Positions 7,873-15,968 of a DNA stretch of 64,000 nt are shown here, in pieces; within the stretch, counting starts at the first letter, position 1, and each line of letters opens with the position of its first letter. This DNA is from Paenirhizobium selenitireducens ATCC BAA-1503 (GTDB lineage: Bacteria > Pseudomonadota > Alphaproteobacteria > Rhizobiales > Rhizobiaceae). The DNA lies in assembly GCF_000518785.1 (NCBI RefSeq), contig NZ_KI912496.1, forward strand, positions 1 to 64,000, in the 5' to 3' direction. Both the position numbers and the translations under genes were made by a program. A model generated the notes under the pieces. It ran no database searches. It saw only the letters and a list, made by a program, of their open reading frames with translations, and was not told the origin of the DNA.

Positions 7873-8904
7873 ATGATCCCAAAGACCATGAAAACCGCGG
7901 TGGCCGAGGCTCCCGGCGCTCCGCTCGTCATCCGTGATCTGCCGGTGCCCGTACCGGGTCGCGGCCAGTTCCTGGTGAAGCTCGAAAGCTGCGGTGTGTG
8001 TCATTCCGACCTGCACCTGCGCAACGGCGACGAGGGGCTGCCGGACGAGATGTATCCGCTCGTCCTCGGCCATGAAGGCATCGGCCGGATCGTGGCGGTG
8101 GGCGAGGGGACGGAGACGTCCCTCTCGCTCGGTGATCGGGTCGGTCTGCCATGGCTCTACGACACCTGCCTCGACTGCAGCCCCTGCCTCACCGGTGCGG
8201 AAACGTTCTGCACCCATCAGCACGCACGCGGTATCCACCATCACGGCGCCTTTGCCGAATATGCGATCCTCGAATCCCGCTTCGCCTGCACGATCCCGGA
8301 CGCGATCGACCCGCTGCAGGGTGCGCCGCTGCTCTGCGCCGGCCTGACGGCCTGGAGTGCGCTTCGCAAGACCTCTCTTCGTCCGGGCAAGACCGTGATG
8401 GTGATCGGGTGCGGAGGGCTCGGCCAATATGCGATCATGATCGCCAAGGCCCATGGCGCGACCGTGGTTGCGGTCGATCGGGATCCGGCGAAGCTCGAGG
8501 AAGCTCGCCAGCGCGGTGCCGACCATCTGGTCGAGGCGGGGCCGGATGCTGGCTTGAAGGTCAAGGAACTGGGCGGCGCAGATGTCGCCGTCAACTTTGC
8601 GCCATCGCCGGCGGTGTGGAAGACGATCGAGCAGGCGGTCAATCCGATGAGCGATATCATCGCCATTGCGCTGGTTCACGATCCTGTGCCGCTGTCGATG
8701 ATGTGGCTGATCGATGGCGGTCACCGCGTCTTCGGTTCGTCGGTCGGCTCGCGTCAGGACCTGCGCGACTTCCTCGCCTTTGCCGCGCGCACCGAGCTTT
8801 CGATCGACATCGAGACGATCCCGCTTTCGGGCGTCAATGCAGCTCTCGACCAGTTGCAGGCCGGAAAGGTTGCCGGCCGTATCTGCATCGATTTTTCGCT
8901 GTAG
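7873..8904 (+). CDS. Zinc-dependent medium-chain alcohol dehydrogenase
   Basis: 343 residues of the zinc MDR superfamily. Catalytic zinc ligands are Cys43 (CGVCHSDLH) and His67-Glu68 (GHEGIGRI). Structural zinc ligands are four cysteines at about 99, 102, 105 and 113 (TCLDCSPCLTGAETFC). The Rossmann motif VIGCGGLGQYA is intact. It interconverts an alcohol and an aldehyde or ketone with NAD(P). It is the last gene of the operon starting at 1530 and is followed by a strong hairpin at 8924-8952. The substrate is unknown. Confidence 0.9.
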   Translation: MIPKTMKTAVAEAPGAPLVIRDLPVPVPGRGQFLVKLESCGVCHSDLHLRNGDEGLPDEMYPLVLGHEGIGRIVAVGEGTETSLSLGDRVGLPWLYDTCLDCSPCLTGAETFCTHQHARGIHHHGAFAEYAILESRFACTIPDAIDPLQGAPLLCAGLTAWSALRKTSLRPGKTVMVIGCGGLGQYAIMIAKAHGATVVAVDRDPAKLEEARQRGADHLVEAGPDAGLKVKELGGADVAVNFAPSPAVWKTIEQAVNPMSDIIAIALVHDPVPLSMMWLIDGGHRVFGSSVGSRQDLRDFLAFAARTELSIDIETIPLSGVNAALDQLQAGKVAGRICIDFSL

Positions 8905-8923
8905 CGGGTGCCGACACGACCGT

Positions 8924-8952
8924 CGCCGCCCGCTCTTTGGGAGCCGGCGGCG
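8924..8952. terminator. Hairpin between convergent genes (alcohol dehydrogenase / LacI regulator)
   Basis: CGCCGCC (8924-8930) pairs with GGCGGCG (8946-8952). Inside it, after a C/C mismatch, GCTC pairs with GAGC, leaving a five-base loop. It sits 20 bp after the alcohol dehydrogenase stop and about 90 bp from the end of the converging LacI gene. There is no clear T-run on either side, so it may be a rho-assisted or 3'-end stabilising hairpin. Confidence 0.5.
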
Positions 8953-9042
8953 GTGCTTGCACGCCCCGTCGACGAGGCTTGAACTGCCGATGCCGGGAAC
9001 GCGCTGCCCATGCGGCATCGTGGCTGTCCTGCAGCTACTCGG

Positions 9043-10065
9043 CTAGAGATTCTCCTTCAGCAGGACCTCGATGCGGATCTTCTCCTGGGAGGCGAGCGGT
9101 TCGCGGAGATCCGTGCGCGCGCGCATGATGCGGATGGCGCTGCGCACGGCATGTCCCGGATCCTGGGCGATGATCGCGTCGATCCGCTCGTCGCGCAGTG
9201 CTTCCTCCGTGAAGGGCGTGCGCTCGTGCACGACGACGGTCAGCGCGCCGAGGTCTCCGCTCTTTTCGATGGCGGCCACGGGAATGCGGGCTTCGGCGCT
9301 CAGCACATAGGCGGCCCTGATGTCCGGATTATTCTCCAGTGTTCTCTGGATGATCGTCTGCGCCCGGCGCTCGTCGCCATAGGTCTCCAGCGAAGGCAGG
9401 CTCTTGAGGTGCGGGAACTGGCTGTTGATGATGCTGTCGAAACCGAGCCGGCGCTCGATGCTGTCCTGCGCCATCATGGTTTCCGCCACGACCATGATCT
9501 TGCCCGGCTCGTTGCGCAGGAAGCGGCCGATGATCCGGCCGGCGGTGGCGCCGGCGGCGAAGTTGTCGACACCGACGAAATCGGTGTTCTCAAGCTTCTC
9601 CTGGCCGGAGAGAAACTGCACCACCTTGATGCCCCGCTCGAAAAGCCGGGCCATCGCATCGCGCACCTGGGGTGATTCCGGCGCCATGATGGCCACGCCG
9701 TCGACGATGGTGCTGTCGATCGACGCGAGATACTTGGCGACGAAATGCGGGTCGCTGATGGGGATCTGGTCGACATCGACGACGGTCAGATCCGATCTCA
9801 GGGCCTCTCTGGCCTCCTCGACGCGCTGAAGCAGTTCGCGCAGATACTGGTCGCCGGCCGTCGGCAGCACGAACAGGAAGCGGTAGGTCTTGTTGCGTGC
9901 GAGGTTCACGGCCGCCGGGTTCCGGACGAACCCAATTCTTTCAATGGCTTCATTGACCTTCCGCGCCGCCGTCTTGCTGACGAACGGCCGGTCGTTCAGC
10001 ACGCGGTCCACCGTGGCCAGGCTCACGCCGGCCGCTTCGGCAAGATCTTTCGCTGTGGGCCGCAT
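9043..10065 (-). CDS. LacI family transcriptional regulator
   Basis: 340 residues. The N terminus is a LacI-type helix-turn-helix (RPTAKDLAEAAGVSLATVDRVLNDRPFVSKTA) with the hinge helix near NPAAVNLARNKT. It is followed by a type I periplasmic-binding-protein-like sugar-sensing domain. I chose the ATG at 10065 because it starts exactly at the HTH. Upstream codons in frame are low-quality and run through the operator region. It diverges from the CUT1 sugar ABC operon, and two perfect palindromes lie in the gap, so it most likely represses that operon until the sugar or polyol is present. Confidence 0.92.
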   Translation of the reverse strand: MRPTAKDLAEAAGVSLATVDRVLNDRPFVSKTAARKVNEAIERIGFVRNPAAVNLARNKTYRFLFVLPTAGDQYLRELLQRVEEAREALRSDLTVVDVDQIPISDPHFVAKYLASIDSTIVDGVAIMAPESPQVRDAMARLFERGIKVVQFLSGQEKLENTDFVGVDNFAAGATAGRIIGRFLRNEPGKIMVVAETMMAQDSIERRLGFDSIINSQFPHLKSLPSLETYGDERRAQTIIQRTLENNPDIRAAYVLSAEARIPVAAIEKSGDLGALTVVVHERTPFTEEALRDERIDAIIAQDPGHAVRSAIRIMRARTDLREPLASQEKIRIEVLLKENL

Positions 10066-10138
10066 GCCGTCTCCTGTCAGGCTTCGCAAAAATACGCCAT
10101 CCGACTTTTCCAACAGAATCAAGCAAAAAGCAAGAAAC

Positions 10139-10154
10139 TGAGGTGCGCACCTCA
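10139..10154. promoter_or_regulatory. LacI-type operator, copy 1 (TGAGGTGCGCACCTCA)
   Basis: A perfect 16-bp palindrome, identical to the copy at 10169-10184 and 30 bp from it centre to centre (about three helical turns). It lies nearer to the LacI gene, 74 bp upstream of its start. LacI-family dimers bind palindromes of this size with a central CpG-type step, so the local regulator is the natural candidate. Confidence 0.75.
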
Positions 10155-10162
10155 AAAATCGC

Positions 10163-10192
10163 TTGCATTGAGGTGCGCACCTCAATTACTAA
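10163..10192 (+). promoter_or_regulatory. Candidate promoter for the CUT1 sugar/polyol operon
   Basis: TTGCAT (10163-10168) and TACTAA (10187-10192), spaced 18 bp, are weak -35/-10 candidates. The second operator lies exactly in the spacer, which would block RNA polymerase. Both hexamers match consensus only partly, so the position is inferred mainly from the operator. Confidence 0.35.
10169..10184. promoter_or_regulatory. LacI-type operator, copy 2 (TGAGGTGCGCACCTCA)
   Basis: Identical to the first copy. Here the symmetry extends one base each side (10168-10185). It is the copy nearer the transporter operon and lies about 180 bp upstream of the binding-protein start. Two in-phase identical operators suggest cooperative or looped binding by a LacI-family tetramer or two dimers. 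Confidence 0.75.
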
Positions 10193-10366
10193 CACTGGCG
10201 ACATCAATTGCTAAGGGACCGATTGCGATCGGAGGAGCGTATTGTTGTCGAAGGGGCCAGGGAGGATGGCGGCCTGTCGCATTTCCTCAGTCTGCTCTGT
10301 CTGCCCTCGCGGGCATTTTTTCGTTTCCTGATGGAGGTCGGGATGCACAAAGGGAGGTTCTCAACC

Positions 10367-11701
10367 ATGAAGTCCAGGCTATTGAATTCCGTAGTGGCTG
10401 TCGGCGCACTCGTCGGAGCCGGCGCCGTTGGCGCAACATCCGCCCAAGCCGATGAACTGACCCTTTGTTGGGCGGCGTGGGATCCTGCCAATGCTCTTGT
10501 CGAGCTCAGCAAGGATTTCGAGGCCAAGTCCGGCCACAAGATGAAATTCGAATTCGTGCCGTGGCCGAATTTTGCCGACCGCATGCTCAACGAACTGAAT
10601 TCGGGCGGCAAGCTTTGCGATCTGATGATCGGCGACAGCCAGTGGATCGGCGGCGCGGCCGAGAACGGCCAGTACATCAAGCTCAATGATTTCTTCGACA
10701 AGGAAGGCATCAAGATGAGCGACTTCATCCCGGCGACCGTGACCGGCTATTCGGAATGGCCGAAGAACACGCCGAACTACTGGGCCCTGCCGGCCTTCGG
10801 CGACGTGGTCGGCTGGACATACCGCAAGGACTGGTTCTCGCGTCCCGAGCTGCAGGCCGAGTTCAAGACCAAATACGGCCGTGATCTTGCCGTGCCGAAG
10901 ACTTTCGCCGAACTCAAGGACATTGCCGAGTTCTTCCAGGGCCGCGATATCGACGGCACCAAGGTCTATGGCGCGGCGATCTACTCCGAACGTGGCTCGG
11001 AAGGCATCACCATGGGCGCGATGGACGTGCTCTACAGCTATGGCTTCCAGTACGACAACCCGGCCAAGCCCTATGAGCTGGAAGGTTTCGTCAACTCGGC
11101 CGATTCCGTCGCAGGCCTGGAATTCTACAAGGCGCTCTACGACTGCTGCACGCCGCCCGGCTCCTCGGACGCCTACATGTCCGAGAACATCGACGCCTAC
11201 AAGTCCGGCCAGGTGGCGCTGCAGATGAACTTCGCCTTCATCTGGCCCGGCATCCATGCCGACGCCAAGGTGGGCGGCGACAAGTCGGGTTACTTCCCCA
11301 ATCCGGCCGGCCCGGGCGGCAAACAGTTCGCCCAGCTCGGCGGCCAGGGGATCTCGGTGGTGTCCGCCTCCGAGAAGCAGGCGGCAGCGCTGGAATATAT
11401 CAAGTGGTTCGCCCAGCCCGACATCCAGGCCAAGTGGTGGAGCCTCGGCGGCTACTCGGCGCTGCGCGCCGTGGTCGAAGATCCGGGTTTCGCCACCAGC
11501 CAGCCCTATGCGCAGACCTTCCTCGACTCCATGGCGATCGTGAAGGACTTCTGGGCCGAGCCGTCCTATGCGTCCCTGCTGCAGGCCTCGCAGAAGCGGT
11601 TCCATGACTATGTCGTCGCCGGTCAGGGCACCGCCAAGGAAGCCCTCGACGGCCTGGTCAAGGACTGGACCGACGTGTTCGAGGACGAAGGCAAGTACTG
11701 A
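10367..11701 (+). CDS. Sugar/polyol ABC transporter substrate-binding protein (family 1, CUT1)
   Basis: 444 residues. The start at 10367 is set by AGGGAGG at 10351-10357 and by the signal peptide that follows (MKSRLLNSVVAVGALVGAGA, cleaved near SAQA-DEL). The mature part has the family 1 solute-binding pattern: ELTLCWAAWDPANALVELSKDFEAKSG at the N terminus, LMIGDSQWIGGAAENG, and aromatic residues such as WTYRKDWF for sugar stacking. It heads a CUT1 operon with two permeases, a small membrane protein, two ATPases and a dihydroxyacetone-kinase-family enzyme, so a polyol or ketose is the likely ligand. The gap after it holds a 10-bp-stem hairpin. Confidence 0.92.
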   Translation: MKSRLLNSVVAVGALVGAGAVGATSAQADELTLCWAAWDPANALVELSKDFEAKSGHKMKFEFVPWPNFADRMLNELNSGGKLCDLMIGDSQWIGGAAENGQYIKLNDFFDKEGIKMSDFIPATVTGYSEWPKNTPNYWALPAFGDVVGWTYRKDWFSRPELQAEFKTKYGRDLAVPKTFAELKDIAEFFQGRDIDGTKVYGAAIYSERGSEGITMGAMDVLYSYGFQYDNPAKPYELEGFVNSADSVAGLEFYKALYDCCTPPGSSDAYMSENIDAYKSGQVALQMNFAFIWPGIHADAKVGGDKSGYFPNPAGPGGKQFAQLGGQGISVVSASEKQAAALEYIKWFAQPDIQAKWWSLGGYSALRAVVEDPGFATSQPYAQTFLDSMAIVKDFWAEPSYASLLQASQKRFHDYVVAGQGTAKEALDGLVKDWTDVFEDEGKY

Positions 11702-11737
11702 CCCTACGCTGCCGCTTCAGCGGAAGACCGCGTAAAA

Positions 11738-11766
11738 GCAGGGCCGGCCGTCGCGCCCGGCCCTGC
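11738..11766 (+). other. Intercistronic hairpin after the binding-protein gene
   Basis: GCAGGGCCGG (11738-11747) pairs perfectly with CCGGCCCTGC (11757-11766) around a nine-base loop. It starts 36 bases after the binding-protein stop and lies ahead of the first permease gene. There is no T-run. Such hairpins commonly protect the binding-protein mRNA from 3' decay or partly stop transcription. Confidence 0.6.
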
Positions 11767-11797
11767 CATTCCAGACCCATTCCTTGAAGGGGGTATC

Positions 11798-12745
11798 ATG
11801 TCCGATACACCGATAGATCGCGTCGCACGCGCCACGCCGCCAGCGGTGGCCAAGCGGATCCGGGGCCTTTCCGACCGCGCCATAGCCTGGCTGTTCGTCG
11901 CGCCTTCGATCATCCTGTTGCTGGCGGTCAACATATTCCCGCTCATCTGGACCGTACGGTTGAGCTTCACCAATTTCCGTGTCAATCGGCCCAATGCCGA
12001 GGTCGAATTCATCGGCCTGCAGAACTACCGGCGGATCCTGACGGATGGCGACATCTGGCTGACCATGCAGGCGACGGCCCATTTCCTCATCTGGACGATC
12101 GTCCTGCAGGTGCTGATCGGCTTTTCGCTCGCCTATCTGATCAACAAGAAGTTTCGCGGCAATGACATGTGGACGACCATCATCGTCCTGCCGATGATGC
12201 TGAGCCCGGCCGTCGTCGGCAATTTCTGGACGTTTCTCTACCAGCCGCAGATCGGCCTGTTCAACTATGCGGTCGGTTTCCTGACCGGCGCCGATCCATC
12301 CAGCTTCTCGATGATCGGCAGCGTCAACCTTGCGCCCTGGGCCATCATCATCGTCGATACCTGGATGTGGACGCCTTTCGTCATGCTGATCTGCCTTGCG
12401 GGCCTGCGCTCCATTCCCGACAGCATTTACGAGGCTGCCGAATGCGACCGGGCCAGCAAGTGGCGCCAGTTCTGGACCATCACCATTCCCATGGTGCTGC
12501 CTTTCCTCATGCTGGCGATCCTGTTCCGCGGTATCGAGAACTTCAAGATGTTCGACCTGGTGGTCCAGCTGACGGGCGGCGGTCCGGGCTCGATCACCGA
12601 GCTCACCTCGATCAACCTCAAGCGCGAGGCGTTCGAGAAGTGGCGGACCGGCTATGCCTCGGCCTATGCGGTCATCCTGTTCGTCACCGTCTTCGGCCTT
12701 GCGTCGATCTACGTCAAAGCGCTCAACAAGGTGAAGCAGCGATGA
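11798..12745 (+). CDS. CUT1 sugar/polyol ABC transporter permease (MalF type)
   Basis: 315 residues and about six membrane helices, the first at roughly 30-52 (AIAWLFVAPSIILLLAVNIFPLIWTV). The cytoplasmic coupling loop is DSIYEAAECDRASKWRQFWTITIPMVLPF, an EAA motif of the MalF group. It follows the binding-protein gene by 96 bp across the hairpin, with AAGGGGG as ribosome-binding site. The next permease gene overlaps its stop (ATGA at 12742-12745). Together they form the membrane channel. Confidence 0.9.
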   Translation: MSDTPIDRVARATPPAVAKRIRGLSDRAIAWLFVAPSIILLLAVNIFPLIWTVRLSFTNFRVNRPNAEVEFIGLQNYRRILTDGDIWLTMQATAHFLIWTIVLQVLIGFSLAYLINKKFRGNDMWTTIIVLPMMLSPAVVGNFWTFLYQPQIGLFNYAVGFLTGADPSSFSMIGSVNLAPWAIIIVDTWMWTPFVMLICLAGLRSIPDSIYEAAECDRASKWRQFWTITIPMVLPFLMLAILFRGIENFKMFDLVVQLTGGGPGSITELTSINLKREAFEKWRTGYASAYAVILFVTVFGLASIYVKALNKVKQR

Positions 12746-13683
12746 GCAGTTATTCCGTCACAGAGCCCTCGGCCCGCCAGAAATGGTTCGCCGGCATCCT
12801 GGTGGTGTTCTACGCGGTCGTTACCATCCTGCCGCTCCTGTGGATCATCGCCACCGGCTTCAAGTCGCCATCCGATGCGATCGCCTATCCGCCCAAGGTC
12901 TTCTTCGAGCCGACGCTGGAAGGCTATGTCAACCTGTTCACCACCCGCACGCGCGTTTCGGAGGAAACCCTGCAGCAGATGGGCGAACCAACGTCGTGGT
13001 ACGAGCGGCTGGTTCGCAAGGATGGGCTGGTGATTGCCGGTCCCTCCCGCTTCGGCGAGCGGTTCACCAATTCGGTGATCATCGGTTTCGGTTCGACTGT
13101 GCTCTGCATCGTGCTGGGAACGGCCGCCGCCTATGCCTTCTCGCGCTTCAAGGTGCCGCTCAAGGACGATCTTCTGTTCTTCATCCTGTCGACCCGCATG
13201 ATGCCGCCGATTGCGGTTGCCATCCCGATCTTCCTGATGTTCCGCCAACTGGGCTTAAGCGACACCCATGCCGGCATGATCCTGCTTTACACGGCCGTCA
13301 ATCTGTCGCTGTCCGTTTGGCTGCTGAAAGGTTTCATCGACGAGATCCCGGTCGAATACGAGGAGGCAGCGCTGATCGACGGCTACACCCGGTTTCAGGC
13401 CTTCTACAAGGTCGTCCTGCCGCAGGCGGTGACCGGTATCGCCTCGACCGCGATCTTCTGCCTGATCTTTGCCTGGAACGAATATGCCTTCGCGGTGCTG
13501 CTGACATCAGGTACGGCCCAGACTGCGCCGCCCTTCATCCCGACGATCATCGGGGTGGGTGGCCAGGACTGGCCGGCGGTGGCGGCCGGCGCCACGCTGT
13601 TCCTTGTTCCCGTGATGGTCTTCACCATTGTCCTGCGCAAGCATCTGCTGCGTGGCATCACCTTCGGAGCGGTCCGCAAATGA
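12742..13683 (+). CDS. CUT1 sugar/polyol ABC transporter permease (MalG type)
   Basis: 313 residues. It has the MalG-type C-terminal half: coupling loop IPVEYEEAALIDGYTRFQAFYKVVLPQAVTG, then LIFAWNEYAFAVLLTSG. The periplasmic loop after helix 1 is longer than usual (about residues 45-115, including TRTRVSEETLQQMGEP). The start overlaps the preceding stop, and the end overlaps the start of the next small gene (ATGA at 13680-13683), showing tight coupling across this block. Confidence 0.9.
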   Translation: MSSYSVTEPSARQKWFAGILVVFYAVVTILPLLWIIATGFKSPSDAIAYPPKVFFEPTLEGYVNLFTTRTRVSEETLQQMGEPTSWYERLVRKDGLVIAGPSRFGERFTNSVIIGFGSTVLCIVLGTAAAYAFSRFKVPLKDDLLFFILSTRMMPPIAVAIPIFLMFRQLGLSDTHAGMILLYTAVNLSLSVWLLKGFIDEIPVEYEEAALIDGYTRFQAFYKVVLPQAVTGIASTAIFCLIFAWNEYAFAVLLTSGTAQTAPPFIPTIIGVGGQDWPAVAAGATLFLVPVMVFTIVLRKHLLRGITFGAVRK

Positions 13684-13868
13684 GTGAGTTCTTCAACGGC
13701 TTGGTCCATCTGCGCCGCGGCGCGTGGGAACTGGTCGCCTCCTTCCTGATTGCCGCGGGCGTCGTCATGCTGATGCAGCCCTTCGCGCTCTGGATGTTCT
13801 CCTACTCCTTCGTTGTCACCCTGGTGGGCACAGTGATGTTCATCGTCGTCAGCCACTTTCCGGAGTAA
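13680..13868 (+). CDS. Small two-helix membrane protein of an ABC sugar operon
   Basis: 62 residues, with two hydrophobic segments at about 17-36 (ELVASFLIAAGVVMLMQPFA) and 40-58. It has no signal peptide and no recognisable domain. The start codon overlaps the preceding permease stop, and the first ATPase gene follows after three bases, so it is translated as part of the transporter block. Small membrane proteins occur at a comparable position in the rhizobial glycerol ABC operon. This one is shorter and I cannot show it is homologous. It may be an accessory subunit of the permease. The function is unassigned. Confidence 0.7.
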   Translation: MSEFFNGLVHLRRGAWELVASFLIAAGVVMLMQPFALWMFSYSFVVTLVGTVMFIVVSHFPE

Positions 13869-13871
13869 TCC

Positions 13872-14969
13872 ATGGCACAGATCAGAATTGAAAATGTGCG
13901 CAAGGAATTCGGAAGCTTCACGGCCGTCCAGTCTTCCACATTCACCGTCGAGGACGGCGAGTTCTTCATGCTTCTCGGCCCTTCGGGCTGCGGCAAGACG
14001 ACGACGCTGCGCATGATGGCCGGCCTTGAACTGCCGACGAGCGGGGAGATCTACATCGACGGCGAAGAGGTGGGCATGAAGCCCGCGAGCCAGCGCGACA
14101 TCGCCTTCGTCTTCCAGATGTTCGCCCTCTATCCGCACATGAATGTCCGCCGCAACATCTCCTATCCGCTGCTCAGCCAGGGCGTGCCCAAGGCCGAGGT
14201 GAAGAGCCGCGTTGCGGAAGTGGCGCGCATCCTCAAGATCGAGGACATTCTCGAAAAACCCGTCGGCGGCCTTTCCGGTGGCGACCGGCAGCGCGTGGCG
14301 CTCGGCCGGGCGATCGTCCGGCGGCCCAAGGCCTTCTTCATGGACGAGCCGCTCGGTGCGCTCGATGCGGAGTTCCGCGAGCACATGGCAGAAGAGCTGC
14401 GGGCGCTGCACGACCGTATGGGGGCGACGACGGTCTATGTGACGCATGACCAGCTCGAAGCCATGCAGATGGGCGACAAGATCGTGGTGATGAACCACGG
14501 CGTCGTCGAGCAGTTCGGCAAGCCGCAGCAGATTTACGACTGGCCGGCGACCAAGTTCGTCGCGAAGTTCATCGGTTCGCCGCCGATGAACTTTCTGGAA
14601 TTCGACGGCATGATCGGCATTGGCGGAGATCACGTCGATCTGTCGGGAACGACGGTGCGGGTCCCCGTGTCGCGCCAGGGTGCCAAGGGGAAACTGACGC
14701 TGGGTGTCCGGCCCGAGCATATCCATTTCTCGGACCGATCGGACTTCCGTGGCCGGGTCATCGCGACCGAATATCTCGGCACGACCCAGATCGTCACCAT
14801 GTCGACCGCCAATGGCGTCGTGAAGGCACGTATTTCCTCCAATCAGGCAATCACGCCCGGCGAAGTCATCGGCCTGGAATTCGATGCTCGCACGCTCACC
14901 GTCTTTACCGAGGAAAGAGGGCAGGCGCTCCTGTCGGAAGCAAACGAGGGAGTGCTGCGTCATGGCTGA
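13872..14969 (+). CDS. CUT1 ABC transporter ATP-binding protein, first of a pair
   Basis: 365 residues. The ABC domain (about 4-235) has Walker A GPSGCGKTTTLRM, Q-loop FQMFALYPHM, Walker B AFFMDEPLGALD and HVTHD-type switch YVTHDQLEAM. The signature motif reads LSGGDRQRVALGRA, with Asp where most CUT1 ATPases have Gln. The C-terminal part (about 240-365) is a TOBE/OB regulatory domain (LTLGVRPEHIHF). It is paired with a second, non-identical ATPase gene directly downstream that overlaps it by eight bases, so a heterodimeric ATPase is likely, as in the rhizobial glycerol-type importers. Confidence 0.9.
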   Translation: MAQIRIENVRKEFGSFTAVQSSTFTVEDGEFFMLLGPSGCGKTTTLRMMAGLELPTSGEIYIDGEEVGMKPASQRDIAFVFQMFALYPHMNVRRNISYPLLSQGVPKAEVKSRVAEVARILKIEDILEKPVGGLSGGDRQRVALGRAIVRRPKAFFMDEPLGALDAEFREHMAEELRALHDRMGATTVYVTHDQLEAMQMGDKIVVMNHGVVEQFGKPQQIYDWPATKFVAKFIGSPPMNFLEFDGMIGIGGDHVDLSGTTVRVPVSRQGAKGKLTLGVRPEHIHFSDRSDFRGRVIATEYLGTTQIVTMSTANGVVKARISSNQAITPGEVIGLEFDARTLTVFTEERGQALLSEANEGVLRHG

Positions 14970-15957
14970 AGTCATCCTCGAAAACGTGACCAAGACGTTC
15001 GGTGCCCAGGTGGCGCTCGACAATGTGTCGCTGACCATTCCGCATGGCTCCTTCGTCGTGCTGCTCGGACCGACCGGCGCCGGCAAGACGACCACCTTGC
15101 GCATGGTGTCCGGTCTCGACCACCCCGACAGCGGCGAGGTCTATATCGACGGCCAGCCGATGCGCGGCCTGACTCCGGCCCAGCGCAACGTCGCCATGGT
15201 GTTCCAGCAATATTCGCTCTATCCGCATCTGACGGTCCGGCAGAATCTGGAATTTCCGCTGAAGTCGCCTCTGCTGAAGACGCCGCCGGACGAGATCGAG
15301 CGCAAGGTGAAGGCGATCGCCGACGTCCTGCAGATTTCCCACAAGCTCGACAACAAGGCGACGGCGCTGTCGGGCGGGGAGATGCAGCGCGTGTCGATCG
15401 GCCGCGCGCTGGTCAGAAATCCGCGCATCTATCTGATGGACGAGCCCTTGAGTTCGCTCGATGCCAAGCTGCGGGCCGATCTTCGCATCGAACTGAAGCG
15501 CATCCAGGCCGATTCCGGCGCGACGCTGCTCTATGTCACGCATGACCAGATCGAGGCGATGACGATGGCGACCCATGTCGGCGTGTTGCATCACGGCAAG
15601 CTGGTGCAGTTCGGCTCACCGCGCGAGGTCTACGAGAACCCGGTCAGCGTCTATGCCGCCACCCGGCTTGGCCAGCCGCGCATCAACTTCCTGCCGGCGG
15701 ATCTCTTTCCCGCGGCGCCCTCTGGTGCCGTCACCATCGGGCTCAGGCCCGAACATATCGCCCAGGGCGTGGGGGAGGACAGCCTGGTGACCCGGGTGGA
15801 ACATCTGGGCGACCAGACGCGTCTGCACCTCTCGTTCAGGAATCATGACCTCGTGACCGTAACCGATGCCCATACCGGATTGCGGAGTGGCGATATCGTC
15901 AAAATTCAGCCAGACAAGCCGCTCTACTTCGATGCGGACGGCCTGCGCCTCGTTTAA
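14962..15957 (+). CDS. CUT1 ABC transporter ATP-binding protein, second of a pair
   Basis: 331 residues. It has Walker A GPTGAGKTTTLRMVSGL, Q-loop FQQYSLYPHL, signature LSGGEMQRVSIGRA, Walker B IYLMDEPLSSLD and switch YVTHDQIEAM. The TOBE region is short (about 235-331), with VTIGLRPEHIA. The signature differs both from the usual LSGGQ and from the partner's LSGGD, consistent with an asymmetric heterodimer. I chose the ATG at 14962, which overlaps the previous gene by eight bases and starts at the conserved domain edge. Confidence 0.9.
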   Translation: MAEVILENVTKTFGAQVALDNVSLTIPHGSFVVLLGPTGAGKTTTLRMVSGLDHPDSGEVYIDGQPMRGLTPAQRNVAMVFQQYSLYPHLTVRQNLEFPLKSPLLKTPPDEIERKVKAIADVLQISHKLDNKATALSGGEMQRVSIGRALVRNPRIYLMDEPLSSLDAKLRADLRIELKRIQADSGATLLYVTHDQIEAMTMATHVGVLHHGKLVQFGSPREVYENPVSVYAATRLGQPRINFLPADLFPAAPSGAVTIGLRPEHIAQGVGEDSLVTRVEHLGDQTRLHLSFRNHDLVTVTDAHTGLRSGDIVKIQPDKPLYFDADGLRLV

Positions 15958-15968
15958 GGGAGTTCTCC

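Noticed and set aside
5575..9018. An 1147-codon open frame on the minus strand
   Set aside because: It lies antisense to the ATPase, hydrolase, aldehyde dehydrogenase and alcohol dehydrogenase genes, and its translation is low-complexity Arg/Asp/His-rich with no domain. It is a by-product of high-GC codon bias.
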